Assembly: GCA_035549075.1 (NCBI GenBank)
Contig: DASZRT010000055.1
Span: forward strand, 15,023 to 79,022
Reading direction: 5' to 3'
Length of the DNA stretch: 64,000 nucleotides
Origin: DASZFV01 sp035549075
GTDB taxonomy: Bacteria > Myxococcota_A > Polyangia > Fen-1088
Shown here: one piece after another, positions 18,524-26,978 of the stretch
Position numbering within the stretch: the first letter of the stretch is position 1
Layout: the number at the start of each line of letters is the position of its first letter
Made by a program: the position numbers and the translations under genes
Notes under the pieces: generated by a model
The model's database searches: none
What the model saw: only the letters and a program-made list of their open reading frames with translations
What the model was told of the DNA's origin: nothing

Positions 18524-20073
18524 GCGAGATGGTCGACATCTTCGTTCCGCTCGACGACGCGGACGCGCCCCTCGGGCCGGCGGTCGAGCGCGCGCTCGGC
18601 TGGTCGCGTGGGACGGCAGGCGAGGTCGTCGTCGTGCGGCGGGCGCTCGACGCCCGCAAGGGTCGGCCGCTCGGTCATCGGCTCCGCGTTCGGGCGGCGC
18701 GCGTGGGCGAGCGGCTCGAGGTCGCGACGCCGCCGCGGGCCCGGCCCGCCTGGCCGGCCGGCAAGCCGCCCCCGCGCGTCGTCGTCGTTGGTTCGGGTCC
18801 CGCCGGAACTTGGGCCGCGCTGCGGCTGGCCGAGGCGGGCGTCGCGGCGACGATCCTCGAGCAGGGCAAGCCGGTCCAGCCGCGCCGCCACGACCTGGCC
18901 GCGATCACGCGCGGCCGCCTCGAGCCGACGTCGAACTACTGCTTCGGCGAGGGCGGCGCCGGCACCTACTCCGACGGCAAGCTCTACACGCGGTCGAAGG
19001 ACCGCGAGGGCGTCGCCGAGGTGCTGGCCGACTTGGTTCGGTTCGGCGCCCCCGCCGACGTCGAGGTCGAGTCGCGCGCCCACATCGGATCGAACCGCCT
19101 GCCCAAGGTGCTGACGACCCTACGCGAGCACCTCGAGCGCGCCGGCGTGACCTACCGGTTCGAGACGTCGGCCGCCGGTCTGCGCCGGGAGGGCGGTCGC
19201 GTCGTCGCCGTCCGCCTCGTCGGCGGCGACGAGGTCCCGGCCGACGCCGTCGTCCTGGCCGTCGGGCACTCGGCGCGCGACGTCTACGCCTGGGCCGCGC
19301 GCGACGGGATCGCGCTCGAGCGCAAGGACATCGCCGTCGGGGTCCGCCTCGAGCACCCGCAGGCGCTCATCGATCGGCTGCAGTACGGCGCCGCCGCCGA
19401 GCACCCGCGGCTGCCGGCCGCCTTCTACGAGCTGGCGACCGAGGCCGATGGCCGCGGCGTCTACTCCTTCTGTATGTGCCCCGGCGGGTGGATCGTCCCG
19501 GCGGCGACCGAGCCGGGGGGCGTCGTCGTCAACGGCATGAGCCTCTCGCGCCGCGACTCACCCTTCGCCAACGCCGGGTTCGTCGTGACCGTGCGCGCGG
19601 CCGACTTCGGGCCCGACGCCGCGGGGCCGCTCGCGGGCCTCGAGCTGCAGCGCTCGATCGAGCGCGCGGCCTTCGCGGCGGGCGGCGGCGACTTTCGCGC
19701 GCCGGCCCAGCGCCTGGGGGACTTCCTCGCGGGCCGCGCGAGCGCCGAGGTCGGCGAGACGAGCTACCGGCCGGGCCTCGCCGCCGGCACGCTCGACGGC
19801 GTGCTGCCGCCGTTCGTCGTCGGCGCGCTGCGGGCCGGGCTGCGGCGGCTCGGCTCGCGCCTGCCGGCGTTCCTGCACCCCGAGGCGTTGCTCATCGCCG
19901 CCGAGACGCGCACGAGCGCGCCCGTCCGAATGCCACGCGATCCCGAGACGCTGCAGTCACCCGGCGTCGCCGGCCTGTACCCGATCGGCGAAGGCGCCGG
20001 CTACGCCGGCGGCATCGTGAGCGCCGCCCTCGACGGCGCCCGCGCCGCCGCGAAGATCATCGCGACGACCTAA
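18520..20073 (+). CDS. FAD-dependent dehydrogenase (COG2509-like)
   Basis: Encodes 517 aa from the GTG overlapping the upstream stop; an ATG at 18529 is an equally possible start. After an N-terminal domain of about 85 residues there is a dinucleotide-binding motif VVVVGSGPAGTWAALRLAEAG and the family-typical CFGEGGAGTYSDGKLYTR. A C-terminal YPIGEGAGYAGGIVSAALDG closes the FAD site. This is the arrangement of the uncharacterised FAD-dependent dehydrogenases of COG2509. Substrate unknown. Coupling to the metallo/YkgJ gene suggests a shared process. Confidence 0.85.
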   Translation: MSEMVDIFVPLDDADAPLGPAVERALGWSRGTAGEVVVVRRALDARKGRPLGHRLRVRAARVGERLEVATPPRARPAWPAGKPPPRVVVVGSGPAGTWAALRLAEAGVAATILEQGKPVQPRRHDLAAITRGRLEPTSNYCFGEGGAGTYSDGKLYTRSKDREGVAEVLADLVRFGAPADVEVESRAHIGSNRLPKVLTTLREHLERAGVTYRFETSAAGLRREGGRVVAVRLVGGDEVPADAVVLAVGHSARDVYAWAARDGIALERKDIAVGVRLEHPQALIDRLQYGAAAEHPRLPAAFYELATEADGRGVYSFCMCPGGWIVPAATEPGGVVVNGMSLSRRDSPFANAGFVVTVRAADFGPDAAGPLAGLELQRSIERAAFAAGGGDFRAPAQRLGDFLAGRASAEVGETSYRPGLAAGTLDGVLPPFVVGALRAGLRRLGSRLPAFLHPEALLIAAETRTSAPVRMPRDPETLQSPGVAGLYPIGEGAGYAGGIVSAALDGARAAAKIIATT

Positions 20074-20118
20074 GATCGACTTCCCGATCCGCGAGGGCGC
20101 GGACGCGTGGAAGGGTCG

Positions 20119-20151
20119 GCTGGCCGACGCGGCTTCGCCGCGGCGGCCAGC
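20119..20151. terminator. Hairpin between convergent genes
   Basis: A two-part stem: outer GCTGGCC / GGCCAGC and inner CGCGGC-TTC-GCCGCG. It lies after the FAD dehydrogenase. A second, long-range inverted repeat, AAGGGGGGAC (20158-20167) / GTCCCCCCTT (20222-20231), ends right at the stop of the opposing PilZ gene. There is no T-run, so it is a terminator by position only. Confidence 0.5.
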
Positions 20152-20231
20152 GGGGGCAAGGGGGGACGCAGAGGCGCGAACCGCGGTGTGCCGAGCAAGC
20201 CACCCCTGAATGCGCCGGGCGGTCCCCCCTT

Positions 20232-20600
20232 TCAAACAGACATCTGGCCGAGCACGTGGCGCAGCCAGGCCTGCTGCTCGGGCGTGATGACCTCGAAGCG
20301 CACGCCGGCCGTGTGGCGGCCCGCGTCCGTCTCGCCGACCCACGCGACGCGCGCCTTCACCCACAGCGGCGGCGTGTCGGTCTCGACGTCGTCGAGCACG
20401 AGGAACAGCCCCAGGGCGACCTCTTCGCCTTCTTCGAGCGCGCGCTCGGCGTCGAGGCCGGCGCCCCCCTCGGACAGATCGCGCGTCGTCGCCGTAAACA
20501 CCGAGCGCGCCGTGCGGATCTCCGCCGACATGCGCAGGTCGAGGCGCGCGTGCTGCCGGCGCTGGCCGTGGCCGTTCTGGGGGGCGGGCGGTCTTGTCAT
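20232..20600 (-). CDS. PilZ domain protein
   Basis: Encodes 122 aa. The c-di-GMP-binding-type motifs of PilZ are present: RRQHAR near residue 14 and DLSEGGAG about 26 residues later. The rest follows the beta-barrel pattern ending in VRFEVITPEQQAWLRHVL. It is a single-domain cytoplasmic protein, last gene of a four-gene minus-strand operon. The start ATG at 20600 is inferred from the PilZ start; the frame is open further upstream. Confidence 0.85.
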   Translation of the reverse strand: MTRPPAPQNGHGQRRQHARLDLRMSAEIRTARSVFTATTRDLSEGGAGLDAERALEEGEEVALGLFLVLDDVETDTPPLWVKARVAWVGETDAGRHTAGVRFEVITPEQQAWLRHVLGQMSV

Positions 20601-20623
20601 GGCGGGGCTGTCCTCGAGGTAAG

Positions 20624-21070
20624 TCAGGCGCCGAACGGATCGTCCGGGTCGTTGGGCTTGTCGGTCGTCTCTTCGTCGCCCCCGAACAGCTCGCCCGCGT
20701 TGAGCGAGCCGTCGAGGAATCCGATGAACATGTGGAGGTTGCGGGCCTGTTCTTCGTCGACCTTCACGAACATCACGCCGATCTGGAACTGGCCGAAGAG
20801 CGCCGTCGACCAGACGACCTTGCCGACGACGTGCAGCGGCTCGGACAGGCCGCCCTCCCCGAACTTGAGAACGAGCTCGATGCCGATTTCTTTCTCTAGC
20901 GGCAGGCCCTCGGCCGAAATGAGGCACAGGCCGGAGCGCGAGATGTCGCGCGTGTGGGCCGAGAGCTTCACGTTGTCGGCCGACACGGACACCTGGACGT
21001 CGACCTGGAACCGCGGGTGGAGCCGCCGTGAGGCCGTCGTTTCCCTGTCGTCTCGTTTGGCCTTTTTCAT
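20624..21070 (-). CDS. PilZ domain protein
   Basis: Encodes 148 aa. The sequence RRLHPRFQ then DISRSGLCLIS matches PilZ, though the first motif is RRxxxR rather than RxxxR with optimal spacing. An acidic tail (DEETTDKPNDPDDPF) follows the barrel. It overlaps the upstream gene by 4 nt (ATGA). Two PilZ genes in one operon suggest a c-di-GMP-responsive output, which is inference. Confidence 0.83.
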   Translation of the reverse strand: MKKAKRDDRETTASRRLHPRFQVDVQVSVSADNVKLSAHTRDISRSGLCLISAEGLPLEKEIGIELVLKFGEGGLSEPLHVVGKVVWSTALFGQFQIGVMFVKVDEEQARNLHMFIGFLDGSLNAGELFGGDEETTDKPNDPDDPFGA

Positions 21071-21738
21071 GGCGAGCCGGCCGGCGGATCTCCGTGGCGC
21101 GAGCTCCTCCAGCGCGAAAAAGCGCCTCCCGTGAGGGCGTCCAGCTCCGCCTCGAGCTCCTGGACGTGGAGCTCGAGCCGTACCCCCGAGGCCGTATCGG
21201 GGGCATCGGTGGCCAGGGCCTCGGCCTTGAGACGGCGGCGCTCGAAAAACACCCGAATCACGGCGGACTCGATCTCCCTTCGCACGTCGGCCATGCGCAG
21301 CGCGTGGGCCCCGGCGCCCAGCTCGTCGGGGTTGAAGACGACCCGGGACAGCTCCCAGGTCGCCCTGAATTCGTAACGCAGGTCGTTGTTGGCGTCTACG
21401 CCCACGGGCGTCGTCGTCGGGTCGGTCGCGGCGCGCGTGAGGTCGAGCGACTCGGTGCGGGCGAAGCGCCGGTCGACGCGGATGCGGACGTCGGGCAAGA
21501 GGCCCGCCCAGCGCGCGCGGGCGACGAGCGACTGCGCACGTTCCGGCTCGGCCAGCGCGAGCGCCGTCGCCGCGCTTCGCAGCATCGGCAGCGGCGGGTC
21601 GTCGGCGAACGAGGCGCGCAGCGCCGCGGCGGCGGCGGGGGAGATCGGGCGTGGCGGCGGTGGCGGTGGCGGTGGGGGCGCGGCTTGGGCGAGCAGGAGC
21701 GACACGAGCAACGTCGCGGTCGGCGTCGAGAGGATCAT
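21067..21738 (-). CDS. Exported hypothetical protein with polyproline N-terminus
   Basis: Encodes 223 aa. A short hydrophobic leader (TATLLVSLLLAQA) is followed by a run of ten prolines and then an Ala/Arg-rich region. The middle stretch (WAGLLPDVRIRVDRRFARTES) and a C-terminal heptad-like segment (AVIRVFFERRRLKAEAL) resemble periplasmic coiled-coil proteins. The domain is not recognised. It overlaps both neighbours by 4 nt. Confidence 0.7.
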   Translation of the reverse strand: MILSTPTATLLVSLLLAQAAPPPPPPPPPRPISPAAAAALRASFADDPPLPMLRSAATALALAEPERAQSLVARARWAGLLPDVRIRVDRRFARTESLDLTRAATDPTTTPVGVDANNDLRYEFRATWELSRVVFNPDELGAGAHALRMADVRREIESAVIRVFFERRRLKAEALATDAPDTASGVRLELHVQELEAELDALTGGAFSRWRSSRHGDPPAGSP

Positions 21739-22982
21739 GGCGAGGTCTCCGGTTGGGCGTTCACGCGGGCGCGGGCGCGGCGATCGATCGAGAAGGTGAG
21801 CAGCGCCCAGCAGCGCCAGCCGGCGCGGCCCTGCGATTCGGCCCACGTCTGGTAAACGAACGTGAGGCGTGGCAGCAGCGCGGCCCACGCGGGCCGCGCG
21901 CGCGCGGCGGTTCGTGGGAGGCGCGGCAGCGAAACGTCGGTCGACGACGGTTCAAACGACGACGCTGCCAGAGCGGGGCCGCGCAGGCCGTCGTCGCCCG
22001 CGAGCCAGACGCCGTCGGCGGTGAGCGCGACGTCGGCGAACGAGCGGCCCGCGAGCGCGGCGTCGTCGGCCCATGCGCGCCCGTCGGCGCTCGTCCAGGC
22101 GCCGACGCCGGCAGCGGCGAGGCGAGACACGCCGTTCGTGACCGTGCAGGCGAAGGCGCGCACGGGCGGCCGCGAGCCCAGCACCTCGCGCTCTCCGTCG
22201 ATCCCGAAGCGGATGAGCGCGTCGTCCGCGAGCGCGAGGACGTCGCCGCCGCAGGCGATCATCGACGCCACCGACGTGTCGAGGCGCGGCGCGGTCTCGC
22301 GCCCGCCTTCGAGCTCGACGACGCCGTCGTCGTCGGCGACGAGCGCGAGCGCTCCGCCGTCGGTCACGGCCGCGGCGCGCGCGGGGGAGGGCAGCACGGC
22401 GGCGACGCGGAACGAGGCGGCGCCGTCGTCGCTGCGCCAGATCGTCGCGTCGTCGGCGACGACGAGCGTTCGTCCCGCGACGGCGACGACGCCGATCGCT
22501 CGCCCGCCGAGCGCGACGCGCGGGCACGCGCCCGTGCGCGCGTCGAGCCGCCGAAGACCGTCCGTCGTCCCGATCCACACGGCGTCGGCCGCGCCCGCGA
22601 TCGCGAGGGCGCGCGGCGCGTCCGTCGTCGGCGGGCCCGCGCGGTGTCGTGGGCGATCGACGTCGAAGCCTTCGTCGTCGAGGACGTCCTCGGCCTCGGG
22701 TGATTCGTCGTCGCCGTCGAGGTCGGCCTCGCGCAGGACGTCTTCGGCGTCGCGCATCGTCCCGTCGTGCCGGTGTTCGATCGGTTGCGCGGCCGTCGAT
22801 CCGCACCTCGAGACGACGCGACCGTCGCGCGCGAGCAGCACCGCCTCGCCTCCGCGCAGCGCCGCGACGCCGCTGCCCGTGGCCACGACGCGGTCGACGC
22901 GGCCGCCGAGGATCATGCGCGGCGCGCGCGCGGGCGAAGGCCCCGCGGCCATCATGAGCGCGACGATCAGAAGACGATGCAC
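21735..22982 (-). CDS. Exported beta-propeller-like protein
   Basis: Encodes 415 aa from GTG at 22982, where a signal peptide begins (LLIVALMMAAGPSPARA). The frame is open up to 23249, but that extension overlaps folD and its upstream DNA. The body contains repeated beta-rich units of about 40 residues with patterns such as ADAVWIGTTDGLRRLD, IWRSDDGAASFR and GVWLAGDDGLRG, which resemble Ycf48/sialidase-type propeller blades. First gene of the operon with two PilZ genes. No catalytic residue evident. Confidence 0.7.
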   Translation of the reverse strand: MHRLLIVALMMAAGPSPARAPRMILGGRVDRVVATGSGVAALRGGEAVLLARDGRVVSRCGSTAAQPIEHRHDGTMRDAEDVLREADLDGDDESPEAEDVLDDEGFDVDRPRHRAGPPTTDAPRALAIAGAADAVWIGTTDGLRRLDARTGACPRVALGGRAIGVVAVAGRTLVVADDATIWRSDDGAASFRVAAVLPSPARAAAVTDGGALALVADDDGVVELEGGRETAPRLDTSVASMIACGGDVLALADDALIRFGIDGEREVLGSRPPVRAFACTVTNGVSRLAAAGVGAWTSADGRAWADDAALAGRSFADVALTADGVWLAGDDGLRGPALAASSFEPSSTDVSLPRLPRTAARARPAWAALLPRLTFVYQTWAESQGRAGWRCWALLTFSIDRRARARVNAQPETSP

Positions 22983-23097
22983 GACGCGTCTTCGAGCAAC
23001 GGCCGTGCCGACGTGATCGCGCGCGCCCGCGTCGCGATCGTCCTTCTCGCGGCCGCGCGGGGCGCGGAATCCGGACGCCGCCGTCCGGCGCGCGTGA

Positions 23098-23112
23098 TAT
23101 AGGACCGCCATC
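23098..23112 (+). promoter_or_regulatory. Candidate -10 element of a leaderless folD transcript
   Basis: TATAGG (23098-23103), preceded by GTGA, lies 9 nt before the folD ATG, with no Shine-Dalgarno between. A hairpin (CCGGACG / CGTCCGG, 23071-23088) lies just upstream. The pattern recurs at several other starts in the window. Confidence 0.4.
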
Positions 23113-23985
23113 ATGTCGAACGCGACGACGAAGGTGCTCGACGGCAAGGCGGTCGCGGCGCGCATCCGCGGCGAGCTCGCGATCGAGGCGAAGCGGCTCA
23201 CGGGCAAAGGCGTCACGCCCGGCCTCGCCGTCGTCATGGTGGGCGACAACCCCGCGTCGGCCGTCTACGTGCGCAACAAGACGAAGGCCTGCCACGAAGC
23301 CGGCTTCCGCACGTTCGACCACCACCTGCCGGCGACGACGTCGCAGGGCGATCTCATGGCGCTCGTCGCGCGCCTCAACGCCGACCCCGAGGTCGACGGC
23401 ATCCTCGTGCAGCTGCCGCTGCCCGACGGGCTCGACGCGAAGCCGATCCTGCTGTCGATCGATCCGCGCAAGGACGTCGACGGCTTCCACCCCGACAACC
23501 TCGGTCGCCTGCTCATGGGCGAGCCGAGGTTCGTCGCGTGCACGCCCTTCGGCGTCATGAAGCTCATCGAGGAGGCGGGCATGAAGCTCGCGGGCGTCGA
23601 GGCCGTCATCATCGGCCGCTCCAACATCGTCGGCAAACCGATGGCGGCGTTGCTCATCGCGGCCGACGCGACCGTCACCGTCTGCCACTCGCGCACGCGC
23701 GATCTGCCCGCCGTCGTGCGCCGCGCCGATCTCGTGATCGCCGCCGTGGGCCGCGCCGAGATGGTCAAGGGCGACTGGATCAAGGAAGGCGCCGTCGTCA
23801 TCGACGTCGGCATGAACAAGAAGGCCGACGGCAAGCTGTGCGGCGACGTCGACTACGCGAGCGTCGCGCCGCGCGCCTCGGCCATCACGCCCGTGCCCGG
23901 CGGCGTGGGCCCCATGACGATCGCGATGCTCCTCTCGAACACGCTGATCTCGGCCCGCATGCGCGCCGGCGAAATTCCCCGCTAG
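23113..23985 (+). CDS. folD: Bifunctional methylenetetrahydrofolate dehydrogenase / methenyl-THF cyclohydrolase
   Basis: Encodes 290 aa, normal FolD length. Motifs are clear: VGDNPASAVYVRNK with the catalytic Lys (YVxxK), GILVQLPLPDGLDAKPILLSIDPRKDVDGFHP, the nucleotide site VIIGRSNIVGKPMA, and the C-terminal TPVPGGVGPMTIAML. It interconverts 5,10-methylene- and 10-formyl-tetrahydrofolate in one-carbon metabolism. A single gene, divergent from the propeller operon. Confidence 0.97.
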   Translation: MSNATTKVLDGKAVAARIRGELAIEAKRLTGKGVTPGLAVVMVGDNPASAVYVRNKTKACHEAGFRTFDHHLPATTSQGDLMALVARLNADPEVDGILVQLPLPDGLDAKPILLSIDPRKDVDGFHPDNLGRLLMGEPRFVACTPFGVMKLIEEAGMKLAGVEAVIIGRSNIVGKPMAALLIAADATVTVCHSRTRDLPAVVRRADLVIAAVGRAEMVKGDWIKEGAVVIDVGMNKKADGKLCGDVDYASVAPRASAITPVPGGVGPMTIAMLLSNTLISARMRAGEIPR

Positions 23986-23992
23986 GCGGCGC

Positions 23993-24112
23993 GGAAGGGG
24001 CTCCGCCCCTCCCGCGGGCCCACCCCGCGTCCTGTTGCGGCCGGCGCGGCAAAGCCGCGCCGGCTCGTATCGGAAAAACGGGGAGGGCCCGCCGGAGGGG
24101 CGAAGCCCCTTC
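23993..24112. repeat. Nested inverted repeats after folD
   Basis: An 18-nt arm at 23993-24010 pairs, with one mismatch, with 24095-24112. Inside it is a perfect 11-bp stem, GCCGGCGCGGC / GCCGCGCCGGC (24040-24064), with loop AAA. This fills most of the 143-bp gap between convergent folD and the pseudo-receiver gene. It is probably a terminator for both strands, but lacks a T-run. The GGCAAAGCC core recurs after purA. Confidence 0.6.
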
Positions 24113-24128
24113 CGCGAAGCGAAGCGCT

Positions 24129-24872
24129 TTAATCGTCGGCGGAGTAGCCTTTGAGGGTGCCGTACTTCGTTGAATGATGGGTCGTCGCTGGGCGCGCGAG
24201 ACAGCGGAGGACGGCGGCCTCGAGCTCGGCGAAGGCGGGTGGGTTGCGCAGCGCCTCGTCGAAGCCGATGCGCTGAGCGAGCGCGCGATCGCGCTCCATC
24301 TGCGCGAGCGCGACGATGGGCGCGGGCCGCGGACGCTGGTGCAGGCGCTCGCCCAGCTCGCGACCGCGCGGGCCCGACGAATCGAGATCGATCACGGCCA
24401 GATCGAGCACGATGTCGTCGCGCATGCGATCGATCGACGCGTCGTGATCGATCACCGTGCACGTGAGCATCGAGCGCAGGTAGCGGCCGAGGATCGCGCG
24501 CGGCGCCGCCTCGGTCGCCGCGAGCAGCACGCGGTAGCCCGTGAAGCTCGACGAGAGGCGATCGACCGTCGCGCCGAACGACTCGGGCGGCGGCCCGAGC
24601 GCGATGCCCATGCCGCCCGGTTGCCCCGGACCCGTCGGCGGCTTCGTGAACGACACGGTGCCTTCGAGCGTCGTCATCGTCGCGGGCGGCGCCGCGAGGC
24701 GCAGCACGATCGGCGAGCCCACGGGCGGCGGCGCGTTGTGCTCGACGTAGATGTGGCCCTGCGAGATCTGCGTGACGTACGACGCGAGGAACGCGCCCGC
24801 CGTTCGGTAGCCGAGCTCGACGACCGGGATGACGATCGTCGTGGGCGGCGCCGGCGAGCCCGTGTCCGCCAT
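24129..24872 (-). CDS. PilZ-like / degenerate receiver protein, third gene of par operon
   Basis: Encodes 247 aa. The first 110 residues follow the myxobacterial PilZ variant (QISQGHIYVE, PVGSPIVLRL, GGMGIALGPP). Residues about 120-235 resemble a receiver domain (YRVLLAATEAAPRAILGRYL ... LAVIDLDSSGPRG ... APIVALAQMERD). The phospho-acceptor region is DLDSSG and the conserved terminal Lys is not evident, so phosphorylation is doubtful. Its ATG overlaps the parB stop (TGATG). It may tune chromosome segregation or be a passenger in the operon. Confidence 0.75.
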   Translation of the reverse strand: MADTGSPAPPTTIVIPVVELGYRTAGAFLASYVTQISQGHIYVEHNAPPPVGSPIVLRLAAPPATMTTLEGTVSFTKPPTGPGQPGGMGIALGPPPESFGATVDRLSSSFTGYRVLLAATEAAPRAILGRYLRSMLTCTVIDHDASIDRMRDDIVLDLAVIDLDSSGPRGRELGERLHQRPRPAPIVALAQMERDRALAQRIGFDEALRNPPAFAELEAAVLRCLARPATTHHSTKYGTLKGYSADD

Positions 24873-25759
24873 CAGTCTCCGAGGAGCCGCCCGAGCACGC
24901 CGTCGAGCTGATCGAGCGAGTGGTACGAGATCTCGAGCCGACCTTTGCCGGGACCTTCTTCGACGACTTTGACGCGCGTCCCGAGCGCGCGCGTGAGGCG
25001 CTCGGCGAGATCGCGCGCGCTCGTCGACGAGCGCGGCGCGGGCGCCGCCTTGGCCGTGTCGCCACCCTCGCGCATGCGGCGCACCAGCTGCTCGACCTGA
25101 CGCACCGACAGCTCGCGCGCGACGATCCGACGCGCGAGCGTCTCGATCGCGTCGGCGTCCTCGAGCCCGAGCAGCGCGCGCGCGTGGCCCATCGACAGCT
25201 TGCCCTCGGTCACGAGCGTGCGCACGCCCGCGGGCAGGCGCAGCAGGCGCAGCGCGTTCGCGACCGTGCTGCGGTCCTTGCCGACGCGCTCGGCCAGCGC
25301 CTCCTGCGTGTAGTCGAACTCTTCGATGAGGCGCTCGAAGCCCTGCGCCTCTTCGATGGGGTTGAGATCCTCGCGCTGGAGGTTCTCGACGATCGCCATC
25401 TCGAAGGCGCGCAGCTCGGCGACGTCGCGCACGACGACGGGCACCTCGTGCAAGCCCGCGCGCTGGGCCGCGCGCCACCGGCGCTCGCCCGCGATGAGCT
25501 CGAAGCCGCCGGCCTCGCGCGCGCGCACGACGAGCGGCTGGATGATTCCCTGCGCGCGGATCGACGCCGCGAGCTCGTCGAGGCGCGCGTCGTCGAAGGT
25601 CTTGCGCGGCTGCCCCGGCGACGGGTGCACGTCCTCGATCGCGAGCGTGCGCAGACCGTCGCCGCGCGCGGGCGGCGTCGCCGGCGCCACGGGCGGCGAC
25701 GCGCCCGGGATGAGCGCCGCGAGCCCGCGGCCGAGCGCCTGTCGTTTGGGCGCGCTCAC
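24872..25759 (-). CDS. parB: Chromosome partitioning protein ParB
   Basis: Encodes 295 aa. Domains in order: N-terminal ParA-interacting LGRGLAALI; the CTP-binding ParB/Srx domain with QPRK, GIIQPLVVR and GERRWRA; a helix-turn-helix region (TQEALAERVGKDRSTVANALRLL); and a C-terminal dimerisation segment (GRLEISYHSLDQLD). It binds parS and spreads as a CTP-gated clamp. It overlaps parA by 4 nt. No parS-like palindrome was found in the flanking DNA by eye. Confidence 0.96.
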   Translation of the reverse strand: MSAPKRQALGRGLAALIPGASPPVAPATPPARGDGLRTLAIEDVHPSPGQPRKTFDDARLDELAASIRAQGIIQPLVVRAREAGGFELIAGERRWRAAQRAGLHEVPVVVRDVAELRAFEMAIVENLQREDLNPIEEAQGFERLIEEFDYTQEALAERVGKDRSTVANALRLLRLPAGVRTLVTEGKLSMGHARALLGLEDADAIETLARRIVARELSVRQVEQLVRRMREGGDTAKAAPAPRSSTSARDLAERLTRALGTRVKVVEEGPGKGRLEISYHSLDQLDGVLGRLLGD

Positions 25760-26550
25760 GACGCCGCCACCGACGCGCCCGCGTGCGTCTGCCGCGCGAG
25801 CAGCTCGCGCGCGAGCTCGAGGTAGCTCTTCGCGCCCTTCGACGCGACGTCATAGAGGATGATCGGCTTGCCGAACGAAGGCGCCTCCGACAGACGAACG
25901 TTGCGCGGGATCATCGTGTCGAAGACCTTGCCGGCGAAGTGCCCGCGCACCTCGTTGGCGACCTGCTCGGTCAGGTTCTGCCGCGGGTCGACCATCGTCA
26001 GCACGATGCCGTCGATGTCGAGGCCGGGGTTGAGCGACTGGGCGACGAGGCCGATCGTGTGGCGCAGATCCGACAAGCCTTCGAGCGCGTAGTACTCGCA
26101 CTGCAGCGGCACGAGCACGCCGTCGGCCGCGGCGAGCGCGTTCAACGTGAGCAAGCCGAGCGACGGCGGCGTGTCGAGCAGGACGAAGTCGTACGTCTCG
26201 GCGGCGGCGCGCAGCGGGCCGCGCAGGCGCAGCTCGCGGTGGGGCAGGGGCACGAGCTCGATCTCGGCGCCGGCGAGGTCGGCGTTCGCGGGCACGAGGT
26301 CGAGCGTCGGAAGCTCGGTCTTGACGACGACGCCGGCGAGCGGCGCCTCGCCGATCAGGAGATCGTAGACGCTGGGCGCGCCGCGATCGCCGCGCGCGTG
26401 GCCGAGGCCCGAGCTGGCGTTGCCCTGCGGGTCGATGTCGACGAGCAAGACACGCTTCTCGGCGGCGGCGAGCGAGGCGGCGAGGTTCACCGCCGTCGTG
26501 GTCTTGCCCACGCCGCCTTTCTGGTTCGCGATGGCGATGACCCGTCCCAT
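25756..26550 (-). CDS. parA: Chromosome partitioning ATPase ParA (Soj)
   Basis: Encodes 264 aa. It has the deviant Walker A KGGVGKTT (residues 11-18), VDIDPQGN, and the switch II LLDTPPSLGLLTLN. There is no N-terminal DNA-binding extension, so it is the chromosomal Soj type. The start at 26550 is chosen over 26586 because the conserved strand (MGRVIAIANQKGG) begins there. A GC-rich palindrome, GCCGGCCCGGCCGGC, sits just upstream of the start. First gene of parA-parB-pilZ/rec. Confidence 0.96.
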   Translation of the reverse strand: MGRVIAIANQKGGVGKTTTAVNLAASLAAAEKRVLLVDIDPQGNASSGLGHARGDRGAPSVYDLLIGEAPLAGVVVKTELPTLDLVPANADLAGAEIELVPLPHRELRLRGPLRAAAETYDFVLLDTPPSLGLLTLNALAAADGVLVPLQCEYYALEGLSDLRHTIGLVAQSLNPGLDIDGIVLTMVDPRQNLTEQVANEVRGHFAGKVFDTMIPRNVRLSEAPSFGKPIILYDVASKGAKSYLELARELLARQTHAGASVAAS

Positions 26551-26734
26551 TGGCGTGCCGGCCGGGCCGGCAACCGTAGCTAACACGCATCGGAGCCGGG
26601 GTTCAACCGCGGCGGTCGGTCAGCCAAGCCATGGAAAAGCGCGCACAAAATTTGACGGCGTGTACTGCCGAGTATTCCATAGACCTACATGTCGGTCATT
26701 GGCTTCCTCAACCCGCTTCGCAAGGAGTAAAGAC

Positions 26735-26917
26735 ATGAGCCGCGCCATCGATCAGAAGACGTACCGCACGTTCGAGGAGTTCGAGCGCGAGGAGCTTCGC
26801 CGCGATTCCTACTTCGACTCGGGCTACGAGGTCCTCGAAGAGATGTTCGCCGGCGATCTCGACTTCGACCGCTCGTCGGGCCGCAAGTCCGCCAGCACCG
26901 ACGACGACGAAGAATAG
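26735..26917 (+). CDS. Small acidic conserved-looking protein (60 aa)
   Basis: Encodes 60 aa with an AAGGAG site 7 nt before the ATG. The sequence is strongly acidic (YFDSGYEVLEEMF, then a DDDEE end) and lacks a signal or helix. No domain recognised. Strong ribosome site and spacing support that it is real. A hairpin (GCCGCGCG / CGCGCGGC, 26918-26943) follows directly. The 184-bp upstream region has TTGACG at 26652 and a small inverted repeat (CGGC-N7-GCCG), but no convincing -10. Confidence 0.68.
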   Translation: MSRAIDQKTYRTFEEFEREELRRDSYFDSGYEVLEEMFAGDLDFDRSSGRKSASTDDDEE

Positions 26918-26965
26918 GCCGCGCGCGCGGATCGCCGCGCGGCGGGTCGTTCGATCGCCGCGTGG

Positions 26966-26978
26966 TATAAGCCGCGCC
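26966..26978 (+). promoter_or_regulatory. Candidate -10 of leaderless DsbA-type gene
   Basis: TATAAG (26966-26971) after GTGG lies 7 nt before the ATG at 26979, leaving no room for a Shine-Dalgarno. This is the best example of the recurrent pattern. Confidence 0.45.

Noticed and set aside
22983..23249. Longer N-terminus for the propeller-like protein
   Set aside because: It would overlap folD and its upstream region and lacks a signal peptide, which appears at the GTG at 22982.
24870..26734. parS site near parAB
   Set aside because: No TGTTTCACGTGAAACA-like palindrome was found by eye in parAB or the 184-bp region upstream of parA; sites may lie outside the window.
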